The notes beneath the pieces were generated by a model, which was not told where the DNA came from, ran no database searches, and worked only from the letters and a program-made list of their open reading frames with translations. Source: Flavobacterium sharifuzzamanii (GTDB taxonomy: Bacteria; Bacteroidota; Bacteroidia; Flavobacteriales; Flavobacteriaceae). From it: 64,000 nt of DNA. The stretch is from NCBI RefSeq assembly GCF_003254585.1, contig NZ_QJGZ01000042.1:558001-622000 (forward strand). The letters are read 5' to 3'. Of the stretch, positions 7,552 to 15,138 are shown piece after piece (position 1 is the stretch's first letter; each line of letters begins with the position of its first letter). The position numbers were made by a program, and so were the translations under genes.

Positions 7552-8160
7552 TTAAATCAACTGCCATCCCTTATTTTTTAAAAAGCTTTTACAGTTTTCA
7601 CAAAAGTCTTTTTCTTCATTCAGTGGGTTTCCGCCTTTGGCATCACGCATTAAACATGTCTTAATTTTGCAGTGCGGCAAACCCGCTGTATGACCTAATT
7701 CATGCAGAACTAGTTTATAAAACTGGCTATTTCTGTGTTTTTTAGACAATCTAAAATCCGAAACAACACAAGCCTTTCCTGGCATGTAACCTAAACCCAT
7801 TACACCCCAATCTTTAATATTGTTTTTTGTTGTACTAATATCAAAATGCGACAACCCAACAATCACAGAATCATTGCCAATATTATTTTTAAGATTTTTA
7901 ATAATACTGTCAGCACGATATCTATTGCGAGGCTTGTAAAAAGAATTTCTAGGAAAGTCTATATTTTGCCTTAAAACAACATTTGGGTTAATTGTTTTTA
8001 TTTCAGCTAAAACTTTTTGAGATTGATTAAGTTCAAAATCACCCAAAGGCTGTATCACTATAACCCTTTGATTTTTTCCAGCATTTTCATTCTGTTGTTT
8101 GTTTGCACAACAGTACAAGCAAAAAAATAAAATGAAAATACTGTATTTCATATTAGACAA
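7552..8160 (-). CDS. Archaemetzincin-like zinc protease, lipoprotein form
   Basis: A 202-residue protein with a lipoprotein-type signal (MSNMKYSIFILFFCLYCCAN, lipid cysteine at about 17-18). The active site HELGHTAGLPH (153-163) is followed by C164, C169, M171, C187 and C190. This is the archaemetzincin arrangement HExxHxxGx3Cx4CxM...CxxC, with 15 rather than 17 residues before the last CxxC. Members bind a catalytic zinc through three histidines and a second structural zinc through the cysteines. MGLGYMPGKACVVSDFRL (121-138) matches the strand before the helix. The lipid anchor places it at an envelope membrane. Substrate unknown. A small membrane protein gene lies just upstream. Confidence 0.82.
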   Translation of the reverse strand: MSNMKYSIFILFFCLYCCANKQQNENAGKNQRVIVIQPLGDFELNQSQKVLAEIKTINPNVVLRQNIDFPRNSFYKPRNRYRADSIIKNLKNNIGNDSVIVGLSHFDISTTKNNIKDWGVMGLGYMPGKACVVSDFRLSKKHRNSQFYKLVLHELGHTAGLPHCKIKTCLMRDAKGGNPLNEEKDFCENCKSFLKNKGWQLI

Positions 8161-8171
8161 AGAAAACTATA

Positions 8172-8342
8172 TCAATTATTTTGATTTGTTTTTCTTTTCT
8201 TAAGAACTCCTAAAAAGAATAAAACAATTCCCAAAACCAGCAAAATATAATATACTGAAAGATTTTTATCCTTTAAAACATTTGCTAGAACAAAAGATAT
8301 TACACTAGCAAAATAGAACGTTAAAGCTGATATATTTTTCAT
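8172..8342 (-). CDS. Small membrane protein, 56 residues
   Basis: Minus-strand reading from the ATG at 8342 gives MKNISALTFYFASVISFVLA, then NVLKDKNLSVYYILLVLGIV and LFFLGVLKKRKTNQNN, ending in TGA. It has two hydrophobic helices (about 5-22 and 30-47) joined by a short polar loop and a positively charged tail. It lies 6 bp after ftsY ends (on the same strand) and 11 bp before the archaemetzincin gene, so it may be cotranscribed with either. No family recognised. Confidence 0.55.
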   Translation of the reverse strand: MKNISALTFYFASVISFVLANVLKDKNLSVYYILLVLGIVLFFLGVLKKRKTNQNN

Positions 8343-8348
8343 TGTGAA

Positions 8349-9302
8349 TTATTTAAAGAAACTATCAACGAATTCATATTTATTAAAGACTTGCAAATCT
8401 TCAATTCCTTCGCCGACACCAATATATTTTACAGGAATTTGGAACTGGTCTGAAATCCCAATTACAACTCCTCCTTTTGCAGTTCCATCCAATTTAGTTA
8501 CAGCCAAAGAAGTAACTTCTGTCGCTGCCGTAAATTGTTTTGCTTGTTCAAAAGCATTCTGTCCTGTTGAACCATCCAAAACTAAAAGCACATCGTGAGG
8601 CGCATCGGCTACAACTTTCTGCATTACACGCTTTACTTTTGTCAGCTCATTCATCAAGTTTACTTTATTATGAAGACGACCAGCAGTATCAATAATAACA
8701 ACATCTGCATTTTGAGCCACTGCAGACTGCAAAGTATCAAAAGCTACAGAAGCAGGATCACTTCCCATTTGCTGTCTTACAATTGGCACATTTACACGAT
8801 CTGCCCAAACTTGCAACTGATCAATTGCAGCCGCACGAAAAGTATCTGCCGCACCTAAAACCACGTTATGACCTGCTTTTTTAAATTGATAAGCCAATTT
8901 ACCGATCGTTGTTGTTTTACCCACTCCATTTACTCCAACAACCATTAAAACATAAGGCTTTTTATCTTTCGGAATTTCGAATTCAGTTGCTTCACCTGTA
9001 TTTGTTTCAGACAGCAGAGCACCAATTTCATCACGCAGAATCTGATTTAGTTCCTCTGTCCCTAAATATTTATCTTCAGCAACACGTTTTTCAATTCTTT
9101 CAATAATTTTTAATGTAGTATTTACTCCAACATCAGAAGCAACAAGTACTTCTTCCAAATTATCTAAAACATCATCATCAACTTTAGATTTTCCTGCAAC
9201 GGCTTTACTTAACTTCGAGAAAAAAGTAGTTTTTGTTTTTTCAAGACCTTTGTCTAAAGTCTCTTTTTTTTCGCTAGAGAATAATTTTTTAAAAAAACTC
9301 AT
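8349..9302 (-). CDS. ftsY: Signal recognition particle receptor FtsY
   Basis: A 317-residue SRP-type GTPase. It has a short N-terminal helical region, the N domain, then the G domain with GVNGVGKTT (123-131), DTFRAAAIDQL (153-163), DTAGR (205-209) and TKLDGTAKGG (269-278). It docks ribosome-nascent chain-SRP complexes at the inner membrane, with GTP hydrolysis in a complex with Ffh. The acidic A domain of E. coli FtsY is absent, as in many bacteria. It is downstream of rpmB, rpmG and the DUF4295 gene on the same strand, with a hairpin terminator at 9439-9469 that may separate it from them. Confidence 0.97.
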   Translation of the reverse strand: MSFFKKLFSSEKKETLDKGLEKTKTTFFSKLSKAVAGKSKVDDDVLDNLEEVLVASDVGVNTTLKIIERIEKRVAEDKYLGTEELNQILRDEIGALLSETNTGEATEFEIPKDKKPYVLMVVGVNGVGKTTTIGKLAYQFKKAGHNVVLGAADTFRAAAIDQLQVWADRVNVPIVRQQMGSDPASVAFDTLQSAVAQNADVVIIDTAGRLHNKVNLMNELTKVKRVMQKVVADAPHDVLLVLDGSTGQNAFEQAKQFTAATEVTSLAVTKLDGTAKGGVVIGISDQFQIPVKYIGVGEGIEDLQVFNKYEFVDSFFK

Positions 9303-9438
9303 TTTTTGTAGTTTATTAGATTATTAGGTTTCTTGATTTCCTGACCAGAAACCCAAATCTTTAAAGAAAGTGCAATGGTTTCCTTAAAAAGAGCCAATTG
9401 TTACGATTCTTTAAATTTTTAGACAAATATAGGTAATA

Positions 9439-9469
9439 AAAAAGCTACTTCCGAATGAAAGTAGCTTTT
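9439..9469 (-). terminator. Hairpin between the DUF4295 gene and ftsY
   Basis: AAAAGCTACTT and AAGTAGCTTTT arms around CCGAATGA. On the minus strand the stem is followed by a T-rich stretch, just after the DUF4295 stop. Confidence 0.65.
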
Positions 9470-9488
9470 CTATATAATGTAAATGTAA

Positions 9489-9641
9489 TTATTTCTTTTT
9501 CAAGAATTCATCAACTTCTTCAGGAGCCATAATAGATTCTACGAATGTATATGCACCAGTTTTAGGAGATTTTACCATTTTGATGGCTTTTGACAATCTC
9601 TTAGAAGCTGTTTGTAACGATGCTACGGTTTTCTTTGCCAT
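9489..9641 (-). CDS. DUF4295 small basic protein
   Basis: A 50-residue protein read from the ATG at 9641: MAKKTVASLQTASKRLSKAI, then KMVKSPKTGAYTFVESIMAP and EEVDEFLKKK. This lysine-rich sequence matches the DUF4295 family, which in Bacteroidota follows rpmG. It lies 75 bp after rpmG and is read in the same direction, so it is probably cotranscribed with rpmB and rpmG. Its constant place among ribosomal protein genes and its basic charge suggest a ribosome-associated protein. That role is an inference. Confidence 0.8.
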   Translation of the reverse strand: MAKKTVASLQTASKRLSKAIKMVKSPKTGAYTFVESIMAPEEVDEFLKKK

Positions 9642-9716
9642 GATTCAAATGTTATTTGAAGCTTTTATAAAACTCTCATGGCTAAACCAATCGAGATTTA
9701 CAAAAATCTCTAATTA

Positions 9717-9899
9717 TTACTTAATTTCTTTGTGAACAGTTACTCTTTTTAAGATTGGATTAAATTTTTTAATCTCTAATCTATCTGGAGTATTTTTTTT
9801 GTTCTTAGTTGTAATATATCTAGAAGTTCCTGGAACACCAGAAGTTTTGTGCTCAGTACATTCTAAAATTACTTGGATTCTATTACCTTTCTTTGCCAT
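9717..9899 (-). CDS. rpmG: 50S ribosomal protein L33 (bL33)
   Basis: A 60-residue basic protein: GNRIQVILECTEHK, then SRYITTKNKKNTPDRLEIKKFNPILKRVTVHKEIK. TTKNKKNTPDRLELKKY-type sequence is the bL33 hallmark. Only one cysteine (C14) remains of the CxxC pairs found in zinc-binding L33 proteins, so this is the zinc-free form. It lies 27 bp after rpmB and before the DUF4295 gene. Confidence 0.96.
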   Translation of the reverse strand: MAKKGNRIQVILECTEHKTSGVPGTSRYITTKNKKNTPDRLEIKKFNPILKRVTVHKEIK

Positions 9900-9926
9900 C
9901 TTGCTATATATTTATTTAGGAAAAGA

Positions 9927-10163
9927 TTATTTGATAAATCCTTCTGACTGAGCTTTTTTCAAAACTGCAGTGATTCCATTTTTATTAATTGTTTTTATCG
10001 TAGATGCTGCTACTCTAAGAGTAATCCATCTATCTTCTTCTGGAAGATAAAAACGCTTTTTAACTAAGTTTACAGAAAACTTTCTCTTAGTTTTGTTCAT
10101 AGCGTGAGAAACGTTATTTCCTACCATCGCTCTTTTACCTGTAAGGTCACAAACTCTTGACAT
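9927..10163 (-). CDS. rpmB: 50S ribosomal protein L28 (bL28)
   Basis: A 78-residue protein: MSRVCDLTGKRAMVGNNVSHAMNKTKRKFSVNL then VKKRFYLPEEDRWITLRVAASTIKTINKNGI. The CxLTGK and GNNVSHAxNKTKRxF blocks are diagnostic of bL28. It heads the rpmB-rpmG-DUF4295 group, and the gap from the upstream cinA gene (71 bp) holds a likely promoter. Confidence 0.97.
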   Translation of the reverse strand: MSRVCDLTGKRAMVGNNVSHAMNKTKRKFSVNLVKKRFYLPEEDRWITLRVAASTIKTINKNGITAVLKKAQSEGFIK

Positions 10164-10234
10164 TATACTTATCTTTTATCGTTATTCAAAATCAGGGTGC
10201 AAAGAAAAGAAAAATAAACCATTGTAGCAAAAAA

Positions 10235-11488
10235 TTATTGCACAAATTTTAAAATTTCTTTCTGTAAAATTTCCAAACTCTTAACTGATGCCCTATCTAT
10301 CACTTTTTCACGCGGTTGTCCGAAGTTAAATTCTTCAACAATTACTCCGTTTGGAGTTGCCAAAGCAATAAAAACAGCACCTATTTCGGCATCAGAATCA
10401 CCTTTTGAAGGCCCTGCATTGCCTGTCGTTGCTAATGCATAGTCGGTTTTCAGCAAATCTTTAACACTCAAAGCCATAGCCGACGCAACCTCAGCGCTTA
10501 CTACCGAAAACTCATCGATTAAATTCTGCGAAATTCCCAAAACATTTACTTTGGCTTCTGTTGCGTAAGAAACAACACTTCCTTTAAAATAATTTGACGA
10601 ACCTGGAACAGACGACAGCAGCGAAGCAATTCTTCCTCCTGTACAACTTTCTGCTGTTGAGATTGTTTTGTTTTGTTTAGAAAGGAGTTTACCAATTACA
10701 GTTTCAATTGTTTCATTTTCTTCGTAACCCACAATTATATCATGAATTATAGCATCCAATGATTGCACATTGCTTTCTATAGCTGCTTCCAATTCTTCTT
10801 TATTGGTTCCGCGGGCAGTTAAACGAAGACGAACTCGTCCCGGATTTGGCAAATAAGCCAATTTTATAAATTCTGGAAGATTATTCTCCCATTGCTCAAT
10901 ACGTTCTGCAACTAAACTTTCGCCTTGACCATAAGTTAAAATGGTTTTATGAATTATATAAGGACGTTTGTATTCGCGGACAATTTTAGGAATTATTTCT
11001 TCTTCTACCAGATATTTCATTTCGTACGGAACTCCCGGAAGCGAAATAAAAACGGTATTTTCCTTCTTCATCCACATTCCTGGCGCAGTTCCAACTTTAT
11101 TGTGCAACACCGTACAAGTTGACGGAACTAGAGCCTGATCTTTGTTCAATTGAGAAATTGGTCTTTTGTAAAAACCTTCAATTAATTCTGTAACGTGTGC
11201 CAAAACTTTTTGATCGACTACTAACTCATCATCAAAGTATTCACAAAATGTTTTCTTTGTAACATCATCTTTGGTTGGGCCTAATCCGCCAGTCACGATA
11301 ACAACATCTACTCTGTTTTGCAATTGAGTAAAAGTATCTAAAATATGTTTTTTGTCATCGCTTATTGACAGCATTTCTGCCACCTCAACTCCAATTCTAT
11401 CAAGTGATTTAGCAATAAAAGCCGAATTTGTATCTACGATTTGGCCAATTAAGATTTCATCTCCAATAGTAATAATTGCTGCTTTCAT
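10235..11488 (-). CDS. cinA: CinA, competence/damage-inducible family, NMN amidohydrolase
   Basis: A 417-residue two-domain protein. The N-terminal MoCF-like domain shows ITIGDEILIGQIVDTNSAFIA (6-26) and VIVTGGLGPTKDDVTKK (about 63-79). The C-terminal amidase domain shows ISTAESCTGGRIASLLSSVPGSSNYFKGSVVSYA (about 275-308), with the serine of TAESCTGG as nucleophile. CinA removes the amide of nicotinamide mononucleotide in the pyridine nucleotide salvage cycle, and the N-terminal domain can act on ADP-ribose. It is a complete, full-length gene on the same strand as the ribosomal protein genes downstream. Confidence 0.94.
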   Translation of the reverse strand: MKAAIITIGDEILIGQIVDTNSAFIAKSLDRIGVEVAEMLSISDDKKHILDTFTQLQNRVDVVIVTGGLGPTKDDVTKKTFCEYFDDELVVDQKVLAHVTELIEGFYKRPISQLNKDQALVPSTCTVLHNKVGTAPGMWMKKENTVFISLPGVPYEMKYLVEEEIIPKIVREYKRPYIIHKTILTYGQGESLVAERIEQWENNLPEFIKLAYLPNPGRVRLRLTARGTNKEELEAAIESNVQSLDAIIHDIIVGYEENETIETVIGKLLSKQNKTISTAESCTGGRIASLLSSVPGSSNYFKGSVVSYATEAKVNVLGISQNLIDEFSVVSAEVASAMALSVKDLLKTDYALATTGNAGPSKGDSDAEIGAVFIALATPNGVIVEEFNFGQPREKVIDRASVKSLEILQKEILKFVQ

Positions 11489-11620
11489 ATCAGTGAAATA
11501 TTTTTGTTTCTTACTTTTAGTAAGCTATAATTTATAAGTAGAAAATTTAAATTTTGTCTTGGAGGAAGGTATTAACGGCTTTTACGAACTATAAGCCACT
11601 TACAAAATTTAAAAAATGAT

Positions 11621-11660
11621 TTTGACTTATTCCTTATTTAAATAGAAGGAATAAGTCAAA
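11621..11660 (-). terminator. Strong hairpin terminator after the HPt gene
   Basis: A perfect 15-bp stem (11621-11635 TTTGACTTATTCCTT with 11646-11660) around a 10-base loop, 8 bp beyond the HPt stop codon on the minus strand. Confidence 0.75.
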
Positions 11661-11667
11661 TTTTATA

Positions 11668-12012
11668 TTAAAGATCAAAATCTTTTTTAATTTCTTTAAT
11701 CGCTTCTTTTACTTGTACTTTAATACTCTTAAAAGTTTCGATAATATCTTTTTTCTTGCCTTCAGCTTTTGTCCAAGCTTCTACTTGCAAGATTTCTTCA
11801 AAAGCCACATTTAACCCCATTAAATCTAACGTTGGCTTTATTTTGTGCGCATACGAATACGCATATTTATGATCCTTCTTTTTTATTCCTTCTTTAATTT
11901 GTTTTAAATCTTCCGGAACTTCTGTAACAAATAAAGTTAAAATCTGATTTACAAACTCAGGATCGTTATCTGAAAGCGCATATACTTTCGAAAGGTTATA
12001 CTTTAAAGCCAT
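11668..12012 (-). CDS. Histidine phosphotransfer (HPt) domain protein
   Basis: A 114-residue, all-helical protein. The core AYSYAHKIKPTLDLMGL (51-67) contains the phospho-accepting histidine H56 in the AHKIKP context used by HPt domains, and glycine 66 packs against it. The upstream helix VNQILTLFVTEVPEDLKQIKEGI is also typical. It would pass phosphate between a hybrid histidine kinase and a response regulator, but no such genes are adjacent. Its ATG overlaps the stop codon of the FAH-family gene (TAATG), so the two are translationally coupled. The link between the two functions is not clear. Confidence 0.85.
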   Translation of the reverse strand: MALKYNLSKVYALSDNDPEFVNQILTLFVTEVPEDLKQIKEGIKKKDHKYAYSYAHKIKPTLDLMGLNVAFEEILQVEAWTKAEGKKKDIIETFKSIKVQVKEAIKEIKKDFDL

Positions 12013-12623
12013 TATTTTACTTGTATTCTGAATAATTTTTTATCTTCTAAAAAGCCTTCTAAAATGTCATTTGGTTTTACAGCCGCAACACCCGCTGGTG
12101 TTCCTGTAAAAATAATGTCTCCAATTTTTAAGGTAAAAAACTGAGACACATGAGCGATTAATTCATCAATCTTCCAAAGCATCATACTCGAGTTTCCTTT
12201 TTGAACCGTTTCTGAATTTCTCCTTAATTCAAAATTAAGGTTTTCCATAGAAATAAAATCAGTTTTTGGTAAAAAATCACCAATAACCGCAGAACCGTCA
12301 AAAGCCTTAGCTTTTTCCCACGGAAGCCCTTTTTCTTTCAATTTACTTTGCAGGTCTCGAGCAGTAAAATCGATTCCTACACTTATTTCATCATAATATT
12401 TATGAGCAAATTTCGGCTCAATATATTTCCCAACTTTATTAATCTTTACGATTATTTCAACTTCATGATGAACATCTTCAGAAAACTCTGGAATTACAAA
12501 CGGATGCTGTTTCAGCAAAACAGCAGAATCTGGTTTCATAAAAACAACCGGCTCGCTTGGACGCTCGTTTTTCAACTCTTCTATATGATTGGCATAATTC
12601 CTGCCGACACAAATAATTTTCAT
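12012..12623 (-). CDS. Fumarylacetoacetate hydrolase-family protein (FAHD1-like)
   Basis: A 203-residue FAH-domain protein: KIICVGRNYANHIEEL at the N-terminus, the metal-binding DVHHEVEIIVKI (about 50-61), VGIDFTARDLQ (about 78-88), KAKAFDGSAVIGDFL and the closing FTGTPAGVAAVKPNDILEG. The short length matches FAHD1/YcgM-type enzymes, which cleave acylpyruvates or decarboxylate oxaloacetate with Mg2+, rather than the longer fumarylacetoacetase of tyrosine breakdown. It lies upstream of and coupled to the HPt gene. The exact substrate cannot be read from sequence. Confidence 0.9.
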   Translation of the reverse strand: MKIICVGRNYANHIEELKNERPSEPVVFMKPDSAVLLKQHPFVIPEFSEDVHHEVEIIVKINKVGKYIEPKFAHKYYDEISVGIDFTARDLQSKLKEKGLPWEKAKAFDGSAVIGDFLPKTDFISMENLNFELRRNSETVQKGNSSMMLWKIDELIAHVSQFFTLKIGDIIFTGTPAGVAAVKPNDILEGFLEDKKLFRIQVK

Positions 12624-12630
12624 TTCTTTT

Positions 12631-12709
12631 TAAGGTTCTAAGACGCTAAGACGCTAAGTTTCTAAGGCAAAAACTCAGAACCTTAGAAACTTAGCACCTT
12701 AGAAGCTTA
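12631..12709. repeat. Palindromic CTTAG-phrase repeat
   Basis: Runs of GGTTCTAAG, ACGCTAAG and TTTCTAAGG are followed by the reverse complement forms. A perfect 15-bp stem joins 12653-12667 with 12681-12695. It contains the stop codon of the exonuclease gene (12707-12709) and probably ends its transcript. It belongs to the same repeat group as 29409-29465 and 38380-38436. Confidence 0.7.
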
Positions 12710-13477
12710 CTTCGTATTTAATTTTCTTAATTTAATTGCTGTCAAAACTTTTTTGGTATATAAAGGAAAATCGGCATTTTGAATCCAGCTGAAATATCCA
12801 GGTTCTGTTTCTAAAACTTTCTCCACTTTGGCTCCTTTATGTTTTCCAAAAGTAAAAACTTCTTCATCATCTTTATCAAAAGCGATCATTCCCGCAAAAT
12901 CTGCTATTTTTTTACGAGTTGTAAATTCAGACAAAGATTTCATGTCATTTTCTAATTCTGGATAACGATCTAACTGCGCTTTCAAGATTTCGTAAGTCGC
13001 CATTGTATCTGCTTCTGCTGAATGGGCATTGTCTAGACTTTTTCCGCAATAAAACTTCAAAGCCGCACTCAAAGTACGCTCTTCCATTTTATGAAAAATA
13101 GTCTGAACATCTACAGAAACTTTATTTTTCATATCAAAATCAACTCCGGCACGAAGCAATTCTTCTGCCAAAAGCGGAATATCAAAACGATCAGAATTAA
13201 ATCCGCCAAGATCACTGTCTTTAATCATATTATGAATATGCGGAGCAAGTTCTGCAAAAGTTGGTTCGTTGGCTACTTTCTCATCAGTGATACCATGAAC
13301 TGCAGTTGTTTGTGGAGGAATTGGAATTGTCGGATTAACCAACCAAGTTTTACTTTCTTTGTTTCCGTTAGGAAAAACTTTGAATATTGAAATTTCTACG
13401 ATTCTATCTTTACCGATATCAATTCCCGTTGTTTCGAGATCAAAAAAGCAAATTGGCTTGTCAAGTTTTAATTCCAT
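12707..13477 (-). CDS. 3'-5' exonuclease, DnaQ/epsilon type
   Basis: A 256-residue DEDDh exonuclease. Exo I is FFDLETTGID (11-20, acidic residues D13 and E15), Exo II includes GGFNSDRFDIPLLAEELL (about 92-109) and Exo III is NAHSAEADTMATYEIL (about 149-164), with the active-site histidine and aspartate. The first part matches the proofreading subunit of DNA polymerase III. The last 80 residues, FTFGKHKGAKVEKVLETEPGYFSWIQNADFP, match a small extra domain often found in flavobacterial DnaQ-like proteins. It acts in DNA repair or proofreading. It is a single gene; a hairpin repeat ends it. Confidence 0.88.
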   Translation of the reverse strand: MELKLDKPICFFDLETTGIDIGKDRIVEISIFKVFPNGNKESKTWLVNPTIPIPPQTTAVHGITDEKVANEPTFAELAPHIHNMIKDSDLGGFNSDRFDIPLLAEELLRAGVDFDMKNKVSVDVQTIFHKMEERTLSAALKFYCGKSLDNAHSAEADTMATYEILKAQLDRYPELENDMKSLSEFTTRKKIADFAGMIAFDKDDEEVFTFGKHKGAKVEKVLETEPGYFSWIQNADFPLYTKKVLTAIKLRKLNTK

Positions 13478-13640
13478 TTCTATTTTTTATAAGTTTACAA
13501 ATGTAATTTTTAAAGCGGAATATCTCTCTTTATTCTGATTTTTTTTGTCAAAAAACACATTCAATCACTCAATTTTAACTTTTAAAAATTAAGCCCATAG
13601 CAAGCCTACGTAATACTGCTTAAATCTTTTCTTACAAAAT

Positions 13641-13678
13641 AAAAAAAATCCGGCAAGTTTTAAAACTGCTGGATTTGA
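13641..13678 (-). terminator. Rho-independent terminator after the E2 gene
   Basis: AATCCGGCAAGTTTT and AAAACTGCTGGATT arms with one internal mismatch pair, followed on the minus strand by a run of T residues, just beyond the acyltransferase stop at 13699. Confidence 0.8.
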
Positions 13679-13698
13679 ATTTATTTTTATAATGAATT

Positions 13699-15054
13699 TT
13701 AGAAATCTCTATCTACATCAAAAGCTTCTAAATATTCTGCTACTCTTTTCACAAAACTTCCTCCCAAAGCTCCATCAACTACTCTATGATCATAAGAGTG
13801 CGACAAGAACATTTTCTGACGGATTCCGATAAAGTCACCTTCTGAAGTTTCAATAACCGCAGGTACTTTACGAATTGCACCAAGAGCCAAAATACCTACT
13901 TGTGGCTGATTGATAATTGGCGTTCCGAAAACACTTCCAAAAGTACCAACGTTTGTTACTGTATAAGTTCCGCCTTGTGTATCGTCTGGTTTTAGTTTTC
14001 CAGCTTTTGCACGGTTTCCTAAATCGTTAACCGCTTTTGCCATTCCAACCAAATTCAACTGGTCTGCATTTTTAATTACAGGAACAATTAAATTTCCGTT
14101 TGGCAATGCTGCCGCCATTCCTAAATTGATATTTTTCTTTTTAATGATATAATCTCCATCAACAGAAATATTCATTCCTGGGAAATCTTTTAAAGCTTTT
14201 GCAACAGCTTCCATCATAATTGGAGTAAAAGTCAATTTCTCACCTTCTCTTTTTTCGAAAGCCGTTTTTACTTTATCTCTCCATTTTACAATATTTGTTA
14301 CGTCAACTTCAATGAAAGATTGTACGTGAGCCGAAGTCTGAACCGAAGCTACCATATAACCAGAAATCAATTTACGCATTCTGTCCATTTCCACAATTTC
14401 GTCAGCACCGTTTACTGAAACCGGAACCGCTTGCTGGCTTTTTTGAACAACTGGCTCAACTGCTTTCGGAGCTTCAGCTTTTGGAGTTTCAACTGCTTTT
14501 GGAGCTACTACAACTGCTTGAGGCGCTTGAACAGAACCTGATTTACGATTTTCTACGTATTTCAGAATATCTTCTTTAGTCACACGTCCGTCTTTTCCAG
14601 AACCTGCAATATTTTCAAGTTCGCTTAAAGAAAGACCTTCTTCTTTTGCAATATTTTTTACTAATGGAGAAAAGAATTTATCTGATCCTGAAAAATCTTG
14701 AGAAGTTACCGTTTCTTTAACAGATTCGATTGTTTTTTCAATTTCGGCAGCTTCTGCAGGAGCGGCAGTTTCTTGAACTGCATTTACAGTTTCTGGAGCT
14801 GCTGTTTCTCCGCCTTCAGTTTCAATAATGGCAATAGTCTGCCCTACTTGCACTAAATCATCTTTACCAAACAATTGCTCAACTAAAATTCCTGATACTT
14901 CACTAGGCACTTCGCTGTCAACTTTATCTGTTGCAATTTCGAGTACGGCTTCATCAGCCTCAATTTTGTCTCCAACCTCTTTCAACCAGTTTGTTATGGT
15001 TGCTTCAGCGACACTTTCTCCCATTTTAGGAAGCTTTAATTCAAATCTTGCCAT
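13699..15054 (-). CDS. 2-oxoacid dehydrogenase E2, dihydrolipoyl acyltransferase
   Basis: A 451-residue E2 subunit. The lipoyl domain carries the modified lysine in EIATDKVDSEVPSE (K44). An Ala/Pro/Glu-rich linker follows (about 80-125). The E1/E3-binding domain is FFSPLVKNIAKEEGLSLSELENIAGSGKDGRVTKEDIL (about 127-164). A second linker leads to the catalytic domain, with SHSYDHRVVDGALGG holding the active histidine near 423. It transfers acyl groups from lipoate to CoA. One lipoyl domain and the overall sequence suggest a branched-chain or 2-oxoglutarate type complex rather than the pyruvate one. The E1 and E3 genes are not in the window. Confidence 0.92.
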   Translation of the reverse strand: MARFELKLPKMGESVAEATITNWLKEVGDKIEADEAVLEIATDKVDSEVPSEVSGILVEQLFGKDDLVQVGQTIAIIETEGGETAAPETVNAVQETAAPAEAAEIEKTIESVKETVTSQDFSGSDKFFSPLVKNIAKEEGLSLSELENIAGSGKDGRVTKEDILKYVENRKSGSVQAPQAVVVAPKAVETPKAEAPKAVEPVVQKSQQAVPVSVNGADEIVEMDRMRKLISGYMVASVQTSAHVQSFIEVDVTNIVKWRDKVKTAFEKREGEKLTFTPIMMEAVAKALKDFPGMNISVDGDYIIKKKNINLGMAAALPNGNLIVPVIKNADQLNLVGMAKAVNDLGNRAKAGKLKPDDTQGGTYTVTNVGTFGSVFGTPIINQPQVGILALGAIRKVPAVIETSEGDFIGIRQKMFLSHSYDHRVVDGALGGSFVKRVAEYLEAFDVDRDF

Positions 15055-15138
15055 ATTGTTAATCTAAAAGATGTTTTTGATTTTCAGATTGCGAAATTAA
15101 TGAAAATTTTAAATATAAATTTCATTTAATATAATTTT

